64,000 nucleotides of DNA, taken from positions 248,001 to 312,000 of the forward strand of contig NZ_CP047654.1 of NCBI RefSeq assembly GCF_030408915.1, read 5' to 3'. Within the stretch, counting starts at the first letter, position 1. Each line of letters begins with the position of its first letter. Of the stretch, positions 38,408 to 46,615 are shown piece after piece. The translations under genes and the position numbers were made by a program. The DNA comes from Corynebacterium guangdongense (GTDB taxonomy: Bacteria > Actinomycetota > Actinomycetes > Mycobacteriales > Mycobacteriaceae). The notes beneath the pieces were generated by a model. It was not told the origin of the DNA, ran no database searches, and was given only the letters and a program-made list of their open reading frames with translations.

Positions 38408-38764
38408 GGGCAAAATCCAAGGTCAATGGGGCGCGGGCAGTGGGACAGGCGTACCGGTTGTGACCGTTCCGGGGAATGTGTGAACTCAATCTTTGGGTTG
38501 ATACCCATTGGGGTGGCCTCGAGGGGCGTTTGCCGTGCTGGTGGGCAACATCACAACCCATCGAAACGGGCCCGGTTATAAGGAAACAGTAATGTTCACA
38601 ATTTCTGCGGACGTGCGAAAAGAAGGCCACCGCTTAGGGGAACCTAAGTAGAGCGCTCCGAGGTGATTCTGTGAAAAACATGCCTGTGCCCGGGCCTGAC
38701 CGGCAGTTTCGGTGGAGGTTCCGGAGAAATTCGTCGTAGAGTAATGCGGAACACTGGAGGTGTC
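38408..38764 (+). promoter_or_regulatory. Long sdhCAB promoter region
   Basis: This 357-base gap has no gene. It is AT-richer than its flanks. Candidate elements are TGTGAACTCAATC at 38479 (a weak GlxR-like half site), ACCCATTGGGGT near 38504 (RamA-like G4T/AC3 pair), the palindrome CTTAGGGGAACCTAAG at 38633-38648, and a -10 box TAGAGT at 38737-38742. In C. glutamicum the sdh operon is controlled by several regulators including GlxR and RamA, so a complex promoter is expected here. Confidence 0.5.
38633..38648. promoter_or_regulatory. Palindrome CTTAGG-GGAA-CCTAAG in sdh promoter
   Basis: Six-base arms match perfectly around four bases, about 90 bases before the sdhC -10 box. The spacing is too short for the DtxR consensus, which has nine bases between TTAGG and CCTAA. 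The binding protein is unknown. Confidence 0.4.
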
Positions 38765-39520
38765 ATGACTGTTACTAACGCAGACCGTGAATCCCTACGT
38801 CACGGCAAAATCACCGAACGACCGCTGCGCGACAAGCCGGGATATCCGTCCTGGGCAATCAAGCTCGTCATGGCGGTTACGGGTCTTATTTTCGCTCTCT
38901 TCGTCATCGGCCACATGGCCGGCAACCTGAAGCTCTACATGCCCGCACACGACGGCGTCGCCGCCCTCGATGAGTACGGTGCGTTCCTGCGCACCATGGG
39001 CGCCCCGCTCTTCCCCTACGAGTCCATCCTGTGGGTCATCCGCATCGTTCTGCTGGTCGCCCTCGTGGCCCATATCCACGGCGCGATCACCCTGATCTCC
39101 CGCTCCGGCAAGTCCCGCGGCAAGTTCCGCCGCACCAACCTCATGGGTGGCATGGACTCCGCGGCCACCCGCTCGATGATCGTCACCGGCGTCATCATCC
39201 TGCTCTTCCTCCTCTTCCACCTGGCTGACCTGACCCTCGGTCTGTCGCCGGCCGCACCGGAGACCTTCGAGCACGGTGCCGTCCACGCGAACATGATTGC
39301 GACCTTCTCCCGCTGGCCGGTCGTCCTGCTCTACGTCATCGCCAACCTGGCGCTGTTCCTCCACCTGTTCCACGGCATCAAGCTGGCCGCTTCCGACCTG
39401 GGCATCACCGGTCGCCGGTGGCGCGTGGTCTTCAGCTGGCTCGCAGCACTGGTGCCGCTGATCGTGGTTGCAGGCAACATCATCATGCCCCTGTCCGTCC
39501 TCTTCGGCTGGGTCAGCTAG
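38765..39520 (+). CDS. sdhC: Succinate dehydrogenase cytochrome b subunit
   Basis: The 251-residue membrane protein has about five hydrophobic helices with conserved His residues (VIGHMAGNLKLY, VAHIHGAITL, LLFHLADLTLG, LFLHLFHGIK) that fit ligands for two b-type haems. It matches the single-subunit, five-helix anchor of type B succinate:menaquinone oxidoreductases. It holds SdhA/SdhB at the inner face of the membrane and reduces menaquinone. I chose the ATG at 38765, directly after GGAGG. sdhA starts 21 bases downstream. Confidence 0.93.
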   Translation: MTVTNADRESLRHGKITERPLRDKPGYPSWAIKLVMAVTGLIFALFVIGHMAGNLKLYMPAHDGVAALDEYGAFLRTMGAPLFPYESILWVIRIVLLVALVAHIHGAITLISRSGKSRGKFRRTNLMGGMDSAATRSMIVTGVIILLFLLFHLADLTLGLSPAAPETFEHGAVHANMIATFSRWPVVLLYVIANLALFLHLFHGIKLAASDLGITGRRWRVVFSWLAALVPLIVVAGNIIMPLSVLFGWVS

Positions 39521-39541
39521 GTCAGATAGGAAATTTCATCC

Positions 39542-41560
39542 ATGAGCAACATCGCAAATTCTGCACCGGCTGAGCAGCCGCAGTTCACCGCGCCGAACTC
39601 GTCCGTCGCGGGTGTCTCGGTCGGCACCGTCCTCGATAACGCGGAGCCCAAGGGCGTCCCGATGCGCGACATGTGGGACTACCAGAAGGACCACATGAAC
39701 CTGGTCTCCCCGCTGAACCGCCGCAAGTTCACCGTCATCGTCGTCGGCACCGGCCTGTCCGGCGGCGCGGCCGCCGCCGCCCTCGGTGAGCTCGGCTACA
39801 ACGTGAAGGTCTACACCTACCACGACGCCCCGCGCCGTGCGCACTCCATCGCGGCCCAGGGCGGCGTCAACTCCGCCCGCGGCAAGAAGGTCGACAACGA
39901 CAGCGCCTACCGTCACGTCAAGGACACCGTCAAGGGTGGCGACTACCGTGGCCGCGAGTCCGACTGCTGGCGTCTGGCCATCGAGTCGGCCCGCGTCATC
40001 GACCACATGAACGCCATCGGCGCCCCCTTCGCCCGTGAGTACGGCGGCACCCTGGCCACCCGTTCCTTCGGTGGCGTCCAGGTCTCGCGCACCTACTACA
40101 CCCGTGGCCAGACGGGTCAGCAGCTGCAGCTGTCGACCGCGTCCGCGCTGCAGCGCCAGATCCACCTGGGCAACGTCGAGATCTTCACGCATGCCGACAT
40201 GCTGGATCTCATCGTCTCCGAGAAGGACGGCAAGCGTCGCGCCACCGGCATCGTCACCCGTAACCTCATCACCGGTGAGCTCGAGGCGCACACCGCCCAC
40301 GCGGTCATCCTGGCCACCGGCGGCTACGGCAACGTCTACGAGATGTCGACCCTGGCCAAGAACTCCAACGCGGGCGCCCTCATGCGTGCCTACGAGCAGG
40401 GCGCGTACTTCGCGTCCCCGTCGTTCATCCAGTTCCACCCGACGGGCCTGCCGATCAACGCCTCCTGGCAGTCGAAGACCATCCTCATGTCGGAGTCGCT
40501 GCGTAACGACGGCCGCATCTGGTCCCCGAAGGAGCCGGGCGACGACCGCGACCCGAACACCATTCCGGAGGAGGAGCGCGACTACTTCCTGGAGCGCCGC
40601 TACCCGGCCTTCGGCAACCTGGTCCCGCGTGACGTCGCCTCCCGTGCGATCTCCCAGCAGATCAACGCCGGCTACGGCATCGGCCCGCTGAAGAACTCGG
40701 TGTACCTGGACTTCCGGGACGCCTTCGAGCGCCTCGGCGTCGACGTGATCGACTCCCGCTACTCCAACCTCTTCAAGATGTACGAGGAGGCCATCGGCGA
40801 GGACCCGCACGACGGCCCGATGCGCATCGCCCCGACCGTCCACTTCACCATGGGCGGCCTGTGGACCGATTTCAACGAGATGACCTCCCTCGACGGCCTC
40901 TTCGCCGCCGGTGAGGCCTCCTGGACCTACCACGGCGCGAACCGCCTGGGCGCCAACTCGCTGCTGTCCGCGTCCGTCGACGGCTGGTTCACCCTGCCGT
41001 TCACCGTGCCGAACTACCTGGCCAACCACCTGGGTGAGCCGCTGCTGCCGGCCGACGCGCCGGAGGCCGTCGAGGCCCTCAACCGCGCCCAGGCCCGGAT
41101 TGACCGCCTGATGAACGTCAGGGGCCCGAACCCGCACGGAGCCGAGCACTACCACATCAAGCTCGGCGAGATCCTCTACCGCGGCGCGGGCGTCTCCCGC
41201 AACGTCGAGGACCTGCAGGCCGCGATCGCCGCCATCCGTGAGCTGCGCCAGGACTTCTGGACCAACGTTCAGGTCACCGGCGAGCAGAACACCATGAACC
41301 AGCAGCTGGAGTACGCCGCCCGGGTGGCCGACTACATCGACCTGGGCGAGCTCATCTGCGTCGACGCCCTCGACCGCGATGAGTCCTGTGGCGCTCACTT
41401 CCGCGACGACCACCTCTCCGAGGACGGCGAGGCCGAGCGTGACGACGAGAACTGGTGCTTCGTCTCCGCCTGGGAGCCGAACGGCGAGAACGGGTTCATC
41501 CGTCACGCCGAGCCGCTCTACTTCGACGCCATCCCGCTGCAGACAAGGAACTACAAGTAA
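39542..41560 (+). CDS. sdhA: Succinate dehydrogenase flavoprotein subunit
   Basis: The 672-residue protein has the FAD-binding GTGLSGGAAAAALGELG near residue 64, the HSIAAQGGVNSARG stretch whose His carries covalent FAD, the active-site VHFTMGGLW, and HGANRLGANSLL near residue 465. It oxidises succinate to fumarate in the TCA cycle. Length and motifs match type B enzymes of actinobacteria. Its TAA stop overlaps the sdhB start in TAATG, so the two subunits are translationally coupled. Confidence 0.97.
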   Translation: MSNIANSAPAEQPQFTAPNSSVAGVSVGTVLDNAEPKGVPMRDMWDYQKDHMNLVSPLNRRKFTVIVVGTGLSGGAAAAALGELGYNVKVYTYHDAPRRAHSIAAQGGVNSARGKKVDNDSAYRHVKDTVKGGDYRGRESDCWRLAIESARVIDHMNAIGAPFAREYGGTLATRSFGGVQVSRTYYTRGQTGQQLQLSTASALQRQIHLGNVEIFTHADMLDLIVSEKDGKRRATGIVTRNLITGELEAHTAHAVILATGGYGNVYEMSTLAKNSNAGALMRAYEQGAYFASPSFIQFHPTGLPINASWQSKTILMSESLRNDGRIWSPKEPGDDRDPNTIPEEERDYFLERRYPAFGNLVPRDVASRAISQQINAGYGIGPLKNSVYLDFRDAFERLGVDVIDSRYSNLFKMYEEAIGEDPHDGPMRIAPTVHFTMGGLWTDFNEMTSLDGLFAAGEASWTYHGANRLGANSLLSASVDGWFTLPFTVPNYLANHLGEPLLPADAPEAVEALNRAQARIDRLMNVRGPNPHGAEHYHIKLGEILYRGAGVSRNVEDLQAAIAAIRELRQDFWTNVQVTGEQNTMNQQLEYAARVADYIDLGELICVDALDRDESCGAHFRDDHLSEDGEAERDDENWCFVSAWEPNGENGFIRHAEPLYFDAIPLQTRNYK

Positions 41561-42309
41561 TGAAGCTGACACTTGAAATCTGGCGTCAGGCTGGCCCGAA
41601 CGCCGAGGGAAACTTCGAGACCGTCCAGGTCGACGACGCTGACTCCCAGATGTCCATCCTCGAGCTGCTTGACCACGTCAACGCCGGCTACGTCGAGGCC
41701 AACAAGGAGCCCTTCGCGTTCGCGTCCGACTGCCGCGAGGGCATCTGCGGCACCTGTGGTCTGATGGTCAACGGCCGTCCGCACGGCCCGGGCCAGCACA
41801 CCCCGGCCTGCCAGCAGCGTCTGAACCTCTTCGCCGACGGCGACACCGTGAAGCTGGAGCCGCTGCGCTCCGGCGCCTTCCCGGTCATCAAGGACATGGT
41901 CGTCGACCGTTCCGCGCTGGACCGAGTCATGCAGCAGGGCGGCTACATCTCCGTCCACGCCGGCACCGCCCCGGACGCCGACACGCTGCACACCAACTAC
42001 GAGGCCAACGAGCTGGCGCTCGACCACGCCGCCTGCATCGGCTGCGGCGCCTGCGTCGCCGCCTGCCCGAACGGCGCCGCGCACCTGTTCACCGGCGCGA
42101 AGCTGGTCCACCTCTCCCTGACCCCGCTGGGCACCGAGGAGCGTGGCAAGCGCGCCCGTCAGATGGTCGACGAGCTCGAGACCAACTTCGGTCACTGCTC
42201 CCTGTACGGCGAGTGCGCCGACGTCTGCCCGGCCGGCATCCCGCTGACCGCGGTCTCCGCAGTCACGCGTGAGCGCGCCCGCGCCGCCTTCCGCGGCAAG
42301 GACGACTAG
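41560..42309 (+). CDS. sdhB: Succinate dehydrogenase iron-sulfur subunit
   Basis: The 249-residue protein has an N-terminal plant-type [2Fe-2S] domain (CREGICGTCG, then a Cys in HTPACQQRL) and a C-terminal ferredoxin-like domain with CIGCGACVAACPN and CSLYGECADVCPAGIP for the other two clusters. It carries electrons from FAD in SdhA to the haems and menaquinone in SdhC. The ATG at 41560 shares a base with the sdhA stop codon. Confidence 0.96.
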   Translation: MKLTLEIWRQAGPNAEGNFETVQVDDADSQMSILELLDHVNAGYVEANKEPFAFASDCREGICGTCGLMVNGRPHGPGQHTPACQQRLNLFADGDTVKLEPLRSGAFPVIKDMVVDRSALDRVMQQGGYISVHAGTAPDADTLHTNYEANELALDHAACIGCGACVAACPNGAAHLFTGAKLVHLSLTPLGTEERGKRARQMVDELETNFGHCSLYGECADVCPAGIPLTAVSAVTRERARAAFRGKDD

Positions 42310-42318
42310 CTTGCGCCC

Positions 42319-42351
42319 GCTGCACCGGAGGGGTCAACCTTCCGGTGCAGC
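42319..42351 (+). terminator. 11-bp stem terminator after sdhB
   Basis: GCTGCACCGGA (42319-42329) pairs perfectly with TCCGGTGCAGC (42341-42351) over an 11-base loop, ten bases after the sdhB stop codon. Confidence 0.8.
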
Positions 42352-42378
42352 ACTTGTGGCGGTGTGTCGGTCTCCCGG

Positions 42379-42384
42379 TAGACT
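42379..42384 (+). promoter_or_regulatory. -10 box TAGACT upstream of the small membrane protein gene
   Basis: TAGACT lies just past the sdh terminator. It would give a leader of about 90 bases before the ATG at 42482. Confidence 0.4.
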
Positions 42385-42481
42385 GGAACCACAAATCTTT
42401 TGAGGCACGATGTCCCCGCACAGCCCCCGATCACGACCGTGACCTGGAGAGCGTGCGCCGGCAAATGAAAGAGAAGCAATC

Positions 42482-42856
42482 ATGAGCACCCCGATTCACG
42501 AAAACTCGGCGGACTTCGTCAACGAGTCCTACCGTCAGTACGGCGACACCATCGATTCCACCTACATCGACGGCTACGACCCGATGTCGCTCAACGCGCC
42601 GCACTCTTCCCTGGAGAAGGGCTCCACCTGGGTCGGCATGGGCATCTGGGTTGCTTCCCTGGCGTTCGCCGGCATCTGGATCCACGGCCTCGGCATGGTG
42701 CTGTGGGGCTCCGGTTCCGTGAACTGGGACCCGACCCCGTTCCTGATCATCGGCGGCGTCGGCCTGATCTCCGCCTGGATCATCGGCTACCTGCTCATCC
42801 GCAGCGGCCGCCGTGAGTACAAGGAGTACCGCAAGCGCACCGGCCGCCACAACTAG
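42482..42856 (+). CDS. Small membrane protein downstream of sdhCAB
   Basis: The 124-residue protein has a hydrophilic N-terminal 45 residues, two hydrophobic helices (about 50-75 and 85-105) and a basic C-terminal tail (RREYKEYRKRTGRH). It has GAGAAG upstream of its ATG. A hypothetical membrane protein gene also follows sdhB in C. glutamicum as I recall, so position is conserved, but it has its own promoter and terminator here. A role in SDH assembly or respiration is possible but not shown. Confidence 0.75.
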   Translation: MSTPIHENSADFVNESYRQYGDTIDSTYIDGYDPMSLNAPHSSLEKGSTWVGMGIWVASLAFAGIWIHGLGMVLWGSGSVNWDPTPFLIIGGVGLISAWIIGYLLIRSGRREYKEYRKRTGRHN

Positions 42857-42892
42857 GCTCCGCCACCGGCGCCACCGGCGCATCGTGCTCGA

Positions 42893-42932
42893 CAGCACCC
42901 CGCCACCACCTCACCGTGGTGACGGGGTGCTG
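42893..42932 (+). terminator. Terminator hairpin before DUF445 gene
   Basis: CAGCACCCCG (42893-42902) pairs with CGGGGTGCTG (42923-42932), with an inner CACCAC/GTGGTG stem. It follows the small membrane protein gene by about 36 bases. Confidence 0.8.
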
Positions 42933-42976
42933 CCGTTCTTTCCGCGGGTCCCGGCCCCGCGGTCCATAATGGGCGC

Positions 42977-44305
42977 ATGGGAAAACACACTCGCCCGGAC
43001 AACGACGACACTGCACCGGCCGTGCGCGGCACGGTACCGGGGCCGGACCCGCTGGTGGAAGCTGAACGCCGCCGGGTGTTGCGCAGGTACCAGGCCTTTG
43101 CCACGGGGTTGCTGGTCGTCGCGGCGATCATCTTTCTGACGTGTTCCTTCCTGCAGTCCCGCGGCTACGACAGCGGCTGGCTGGGGCTGGTCCGCGCCGG
43201 TGCAGAAGCAGGCATGGTCGGCGGCATCGCGGACTGGTTCGCGGTCACCGCGCTATTCCGGCATCCGCTGGGCATTCCGATTCCGCACACGGCCCTGCTT
43301 CCGCGGCAGAAGGACAAGCTCGGCGACACGCTCTCCGAGTTCGTCGGCGACAACTTCCTCAACGCCCAGCTGATCACCGAGAAGGTCTCCAGCGCCAACA
43401 TCCCGGAACGCATTGGCGGGTGGATGTCGCAGTGGGACAACGCGCGGGTCGTCTCGCGGGAGGCGGGTCGCCTGCTGGCCGCCGTGGTCCGCGACATTGA
43501 CCCGGCGGACGCGGAGGCGATCATCCGCTCCCAGGTCATCGGGCGCGCCACGGAGCCCAAGTGGGCCCCGCCCGCCGGACGCCTGCTGCAGGGGCTCATC
43601 GACGACGGGAAGACCGAACCGGTCGTCCAGGCCACCATCACCTGGGCACGGAGGAAGATCGACGGCATGGAGGAGTCCGTCGTCACGATGATCGACGACC
43701 GCATGCCGCAGTGGGCGCCCCGCTTCGCCCGTGATCTCGTGGGGGAGCGCGTGTACAAGGAAATCGTCAAGTTCATCGAGGACGTCGACCGGGATCCGGA
43801 CCACGAGGCGCGCCACGCCATCCGCCGCTTCATCGCGCAGCTGGCCGAGGACCTGCAGCACGACGAGGGGATGATCGAGCGGGTCGAGGGGCTCAAGGCC
43901 GACATGATGGCCTCCACCGCGGTGCAGGAGCTGCCCGGCGGCATCTGGGCGTCGACGTCGAAGGCTCTCCTGGACGCGGCGGAGGATCCCGCCAGCGCGC
44001 TGCGCACCAAGGTCACGGAGCTCACGGTCGAATGGGGTGTGCGCATCCGCACCGATCACGGGCTGCGCACCAGCCTGGACCGCCGTCTCACCGGGGCGGT
44101 GAAGTTCCTCGCCGAGAACTACTCGGGCGAGGTCACCAGCATCATTTCCGAGACGGTGCAGCGCTGGGACGCCAAGGAGGCGGCGGACAAGATCGAGCTC
44201 ATGGTGGGCAAGGACCTGCAGTTCATCCGCTTCAACGGCACGATCGTCGGTGCGCTCGCCGGGATGGTTATTTACACTGTGAATTACGTGCTCTTCGGAG
44301 TGTAG
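42977..44305 (+). CDS. DUF445 family membrane protein
   Basis: The 442-residue protein has hydrophobic helices near residues 38-55 and 70-90, a long helical soluble region with GGIADWFAVTALFRHPLGIPIPHTA (the DUF445 signature, near 75-100), and a C-terminal helix (IVGALAGMVIYTVNYVLFGV). The family is widespread but of unknown function, thought to act at the membrane. It is followed after 24 bases by an acidic hypothetical gene and a DUF2516 gene, probably one operon. Confidence 0.85.
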   Translation: MGKHTRPDNDDTAPAVRGTVPGPDPLVEAERRRVLRRYQAFATGLLVVAAIIFLTCSFLQSRGYDSGWLGLVRAGAEAGMVGGIADWFAVTALFRHPLGIPIPHTALLPRQKDKLGDTLSEFVGDNFLNAQLITEKVSSANIPERIGGWMSQWDNARVVSREAGRLLAAVVRDIDPADAEAIIRSQVIGRATEPKWAPPAGRLLQGLIDDGKTEPVVQATITWARRKIDGMEESVVTMIDDRMPQWAPRFARDLVGERVYKEIVKFIEDVDRDPDHEARHAIRRFIAQLAEDLQHDEGMIERVEGLKADMMASTAVQELPGGIWASTSKALLDAAEDPASALRTKVTELTVEWGVRIRTDHGLRTSLDRRLTGAVKFLAENYSGEVTSIISETVQRWDAKEAADKIELMVGKDLQFIRFNGTIVGALAGMVIYTVNYVLFGV

Positions 44306-44329
44306 AAAACGAGCCATCCCAAGGATGTG

Positions 44330-44902
44330 ATGACGATGACCGACGATCGGACACCCCCGCAGGATTCGGGCGCCGCCGACGAGAACTCGCTGCTGGACAG
44401 CCTCAAGGCCGCCGGGTCCTCGCTCGGGGGACTCGTCGGCGAGTTCACCGGGGCCTACCGCAGGGACCGCGCCGGCTCCTCCCAGGAGACCGGCACCCAC
44501 GCGCTGCATGACCCGGTGGAGGAGAAGGACACGACCGTCGCCCAGATACGGGCGGCCGGCGCGGACGCCCGCAGGACTTTCCAGGAGGGCTCCGGCTTCG
44601 GGGCGGTCAAGGGGGCCGCCGGCACCTTCGCCGGTCATGCGGAGGGCATCGTGCGGGACGTCGCGGGCAGCGTGGTCGCAGCGGTCGACGCCACCAGGGG
44701 GTCGGGCAAGCTCGATGACGTCGGCGGCGCGTTGGGCCGGGTCCGGGATTCGGTGGAGGAGACCATCGGCAGGGTGCGCGGCCGCGGCGCCGACGGCGAG
44801 GAGTCCGCCGGTTCGGCGGACGAGGGCTCCACCGATATCATCGACGGGGAAGTGATCTCCGCTGAGACGACGGAGACGCCCGTCGACGAAAAGGACAAGT
44901 AA
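44330..44902 (+). CDS. Hypothetical soluble protein
   Basis: The 190-residue protein is rich in Ala, Gly, Asp and Glu and has an acidic C-terminus (..ETTETPVDEKDK). Its centre resembles amphipathic helices of the kind seen in CsbD- or apolipoprotein-like stress proteins (VKGAAGTFAGHAEGIVRDVA, VVAAVDATRGSG), but no family is recognised. The start is uncertain: ATG codons at 44330 and 44336 both lie after AAGGA at 44321. It sits in a probable operon with DUF445 and DUF2516 genes, three bases before the latter. Confidence 0.65.
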   Translation: MTMTDDRTPPQDSGAADENSLLDSLKAAGSSLGGLVGEFTGAYRRDRAGSSQETGTHALHDPVEEKDTTVAQIRAAGADARRTFQEGSGFGAVKGAAGTFAGHAEGIVRDVAGSVVAAVDATRGSGKLDDVGGALGRVRDSVEETIGRVRGRGADGEESAGSADEGSTDIIDGEVISAETTETPVDEKDK

Positions 44903-44905
44903 CCG

Positions 44906-45202
44906 ATGGATCCGATGTCACTGCTGGACGGGTACATGTGGCTCGAGTCGCTGCTGTACTGGCTCATCGCCCTCGCCGGCGTGGTCGGCGCCGTGCTGGC
45001 CGCCACCACCCGCGACGACGCGTACCCCGCGGCCGGGCGCCAGGGCAAGTGGATCTGGGTGGCGATCCTGGTGGCCTCCGCCTTCGTGGTCTTCACCCGC
45101 TTCCCGTTCCTCTCCTGGGCGGGCATCGTCGCGATCGGCGTGTACTTCTTTGACGTGCGGCCGCAGATCAGGAACATCGTCAGCGGCAACTACGGCTGGT
45201 AG
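44906..45202 (+). CDS. DUF2516 family small membrane protein
   Basis: The 98-residue protein has three hydrophobic segments (about 12-32, 48-63 and 67-82) with a cytoplasmic RDDAYPAAGRQGK loop and the typical C-terminal FFDVRPQIR. DUF2516 is an actinobacterial family of unknown function. It starts three bases after the preceding gene and 11 bases before the DeoC-like gene. Confidence 0.82.
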   Translation: MDPMSLLDGYMWLESLLYWLIALAGVVGAVLAATTRDDAYPAAGRQGKWIWVAILVASAFVVFTRFPFLSWAGIVAIGVYFFDVRPQIRNIVSGNYGW

Positions 45203-45213
45203 GGCCGTCACAC

Positions 45214-45777
45214 ATGATCAGCGACGCCCAGTGGCTGGCCGGGCGCCTCGACGCCGATCTCACCGACCCCACGCTGACCCGGGAAAGGATTCGCGCCGCC
45301 TGCGCGCAGGCGGCCGATCTCGGGCTGCACGGGGTCGTCGTCGATCCCGTTCACGTCGCTGCTGTCCCGGACGGCCTGGTGGTCTCCGTCGTGGTGGGTT
45401 ATCCGACGGGGCGGCACCATTCACTGGTCAAGGCCGCGGAGGCACGGCTGGCGGTGCAGGAGGGGGCGGCGATCATCTGGCTGGCGGTCGACACGACGCT
45501 GATCGACGCCAACGCACTGCTGGCTGATGTCGTCGCGGTGCGGCAGGCGGTGCCGCAGCCGGTGCAGCTTGCGGTCATCACCGGCGGCAACGCGGTCGTC
45601 AGGGACGCGGCGGTCTCGGGTGGGGCGAATTTCTGCGTCGTCAAGCACCCCGCGGAGGCTCCGGGGCGGACGCTTGTGCGGGCGGCGGACCTGGGCGAGA
45701 CCGTCGAGGCCCTGGAAAACGGCGCCGCCCGGGTCGCGGTGGCGAATCCGGGCGCGGTGCTGGCGGAGATTGACTAG
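45214..45777 (+). CDS. deoC: DeoC-like aldolase, shortened and with catalytic residues changed
   Basis: The 187-residue protein matches deoxyribose-phosphate aldolase in several places (VVVGYPTGRHHSLVKAAEARLAVQEGA; GGANFCVVK). Ordinary DeoC is about 220 residues and uses Lys in a KTSTG motif, a second Lys in K-A-S-G-G-I-R, and an Asp in E-I/L-D. Here KTSTG is replaced, the stretch between the two Lys regions is shortened, only one Lys (VVKHPAE) remains, and the Asp position reads IIWLAVD. It could have lost aldolase activity. It follows DUF2516 in the same direction. Confidence 0.65.
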   Translation: MISDAQWLAGRLDADLTDPTLTRERIRAACAQAADLGLHGVVVDPVHVAAVPDGLVVSVVVGYPTGRHHSLVKAAEARLAVQEGAAIIWLAVDTTLIDANALLADVVAVRQAVPQPVQLAVITGGNAVVRDAAVSGGANFCVVKHPAEAPGRTLVRAADLGETVEALENGAARVAVANPGAVLAEID

Positions 45778-45780
45778 CGG

Positions 45781-46575
45781 CTAGAGCTCGCTCAGGGGCA
45801 CGTCGTGGCCGGTGACCGTCACGCGCAGGGCGCCGTCGACAATCTCGTAGCTGTCGATCGTCAGCGAGTTGGCGACGTCGGCGCCGGCGTGCTCGTTGGC
45901 CTGCTCGGCGATTCCCTCCTGCAGCGCCTGGGAGATGCTGGCGGAGACCTCCTGGGGCAGCTCCATGCCGAACAGCCGGGTCGAACGTGCCTCCAGGCTC
46001 ATCTGGCCGTCGACGTCGGCGGGGGCGAGCGAGATGCCCGCCAGTCCCCGGGCGAATTCCAGATCCAGGGTCTGCTCGGCGACGTTGGCGTTCAGGTCGG
46101 TGATGCCGAGCTCATCGACGAGCGTGCTCGCCATCCCGGAGTCCTGACCGACCTGCGAACGCAGCTGCTCGCGGATGATGGCGAGCATGTAGTCCTCCGG
46201 CAGCTCGGTCGTGGTGGTCAGCGTGCCGGCCACCGGGTTCTCCGCGACGGTCAGGTCCTCGATGCGCACGTCGGCGGCCGGGGTGCCCTTGTAGGTCTCG
46301 CCCTCCTGCTGCAGCGTGGAGGGGGTGCGCATCGTCACTTGGGGCAGCGTGCCACCGAGCAGGCCGAACACCAGGGGAGAGGCGCCGAAGGAGACCTCGG
46401 GTTCCTCGGTGACCACGACGCCGTCCTCCTGCGCCTGCTGCTCGAAGCCTTGCGTGACCTGGCCCGAGAGGTACATGCGTAGGCCGACTTCGGCGGCGAT
46501 GAGTAGGACGACGAGGACGGTGAGGATGGCGAGGAGGACCCGCCACAGGGTGGAACCGGAGGATGTCTTAGCCAT
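45781..46575 (-). CDS. DUF2993 (LmeA-like) membrane-anchored protein
   Basis: The 264-residue protein has one N-terminal hydrophobic helix (WRVLLAILTVLVVLLIAA, about 10-28) and an extracytoplasmic domain typical of DUF2993, with the repeated VRIEDLTV/VEL pattern and SFGASPLVFGLLGG early on. The mycobacterial member LmeA binds phosphoinositides and is needed for lipoarabinomannan chain growth, so a role in envelope glycolipids is a reasonable inference. The ATG at 46575 places the helix at the N-terminus. It converges with the DeoC-like gene. Confidence 0.8.
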   Translation of the reverse strand: MAKTSSGSTLWRVLLAILTVLVVLLIAAEVGLRMYLSGQVTQGFEQQAQEDGVVVTEEPEVSFGASPLVFGLLGGTLPQVTMRTPSTLQQEGETYKGTPAADVRIEDLTVAENPVAGTLTTTTELPEDYMLAIIREQLRSQVGQDSGMASTLVDELGITDLNANVAEQTLDLEFARGLAGISLAPADVDGQMSLEARSTRLFGMELPQEVSASISQALQEGIAEQANEHAGADVANSLTIDSYEIVDGALRVTVTGHDVPLSEL

Positions 46576-46615
46576 GCTGCCCAGTATCGGTGAAGGCGGG
46601 CCCCGGCACCAACCG

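Noticed and set aside
38633..38648. DtxR box upstream of sdhC
   Set aside because: Only four bases separate the TTAGG and CCTAA halves, whereas the consensus has nine; kept as an unknown palindrome.
39536..41572. 678-codon minus-strand frame opposite sdhA
   Set aside because: sdhA is certain; the antisense product is compositionally biased and family-less.
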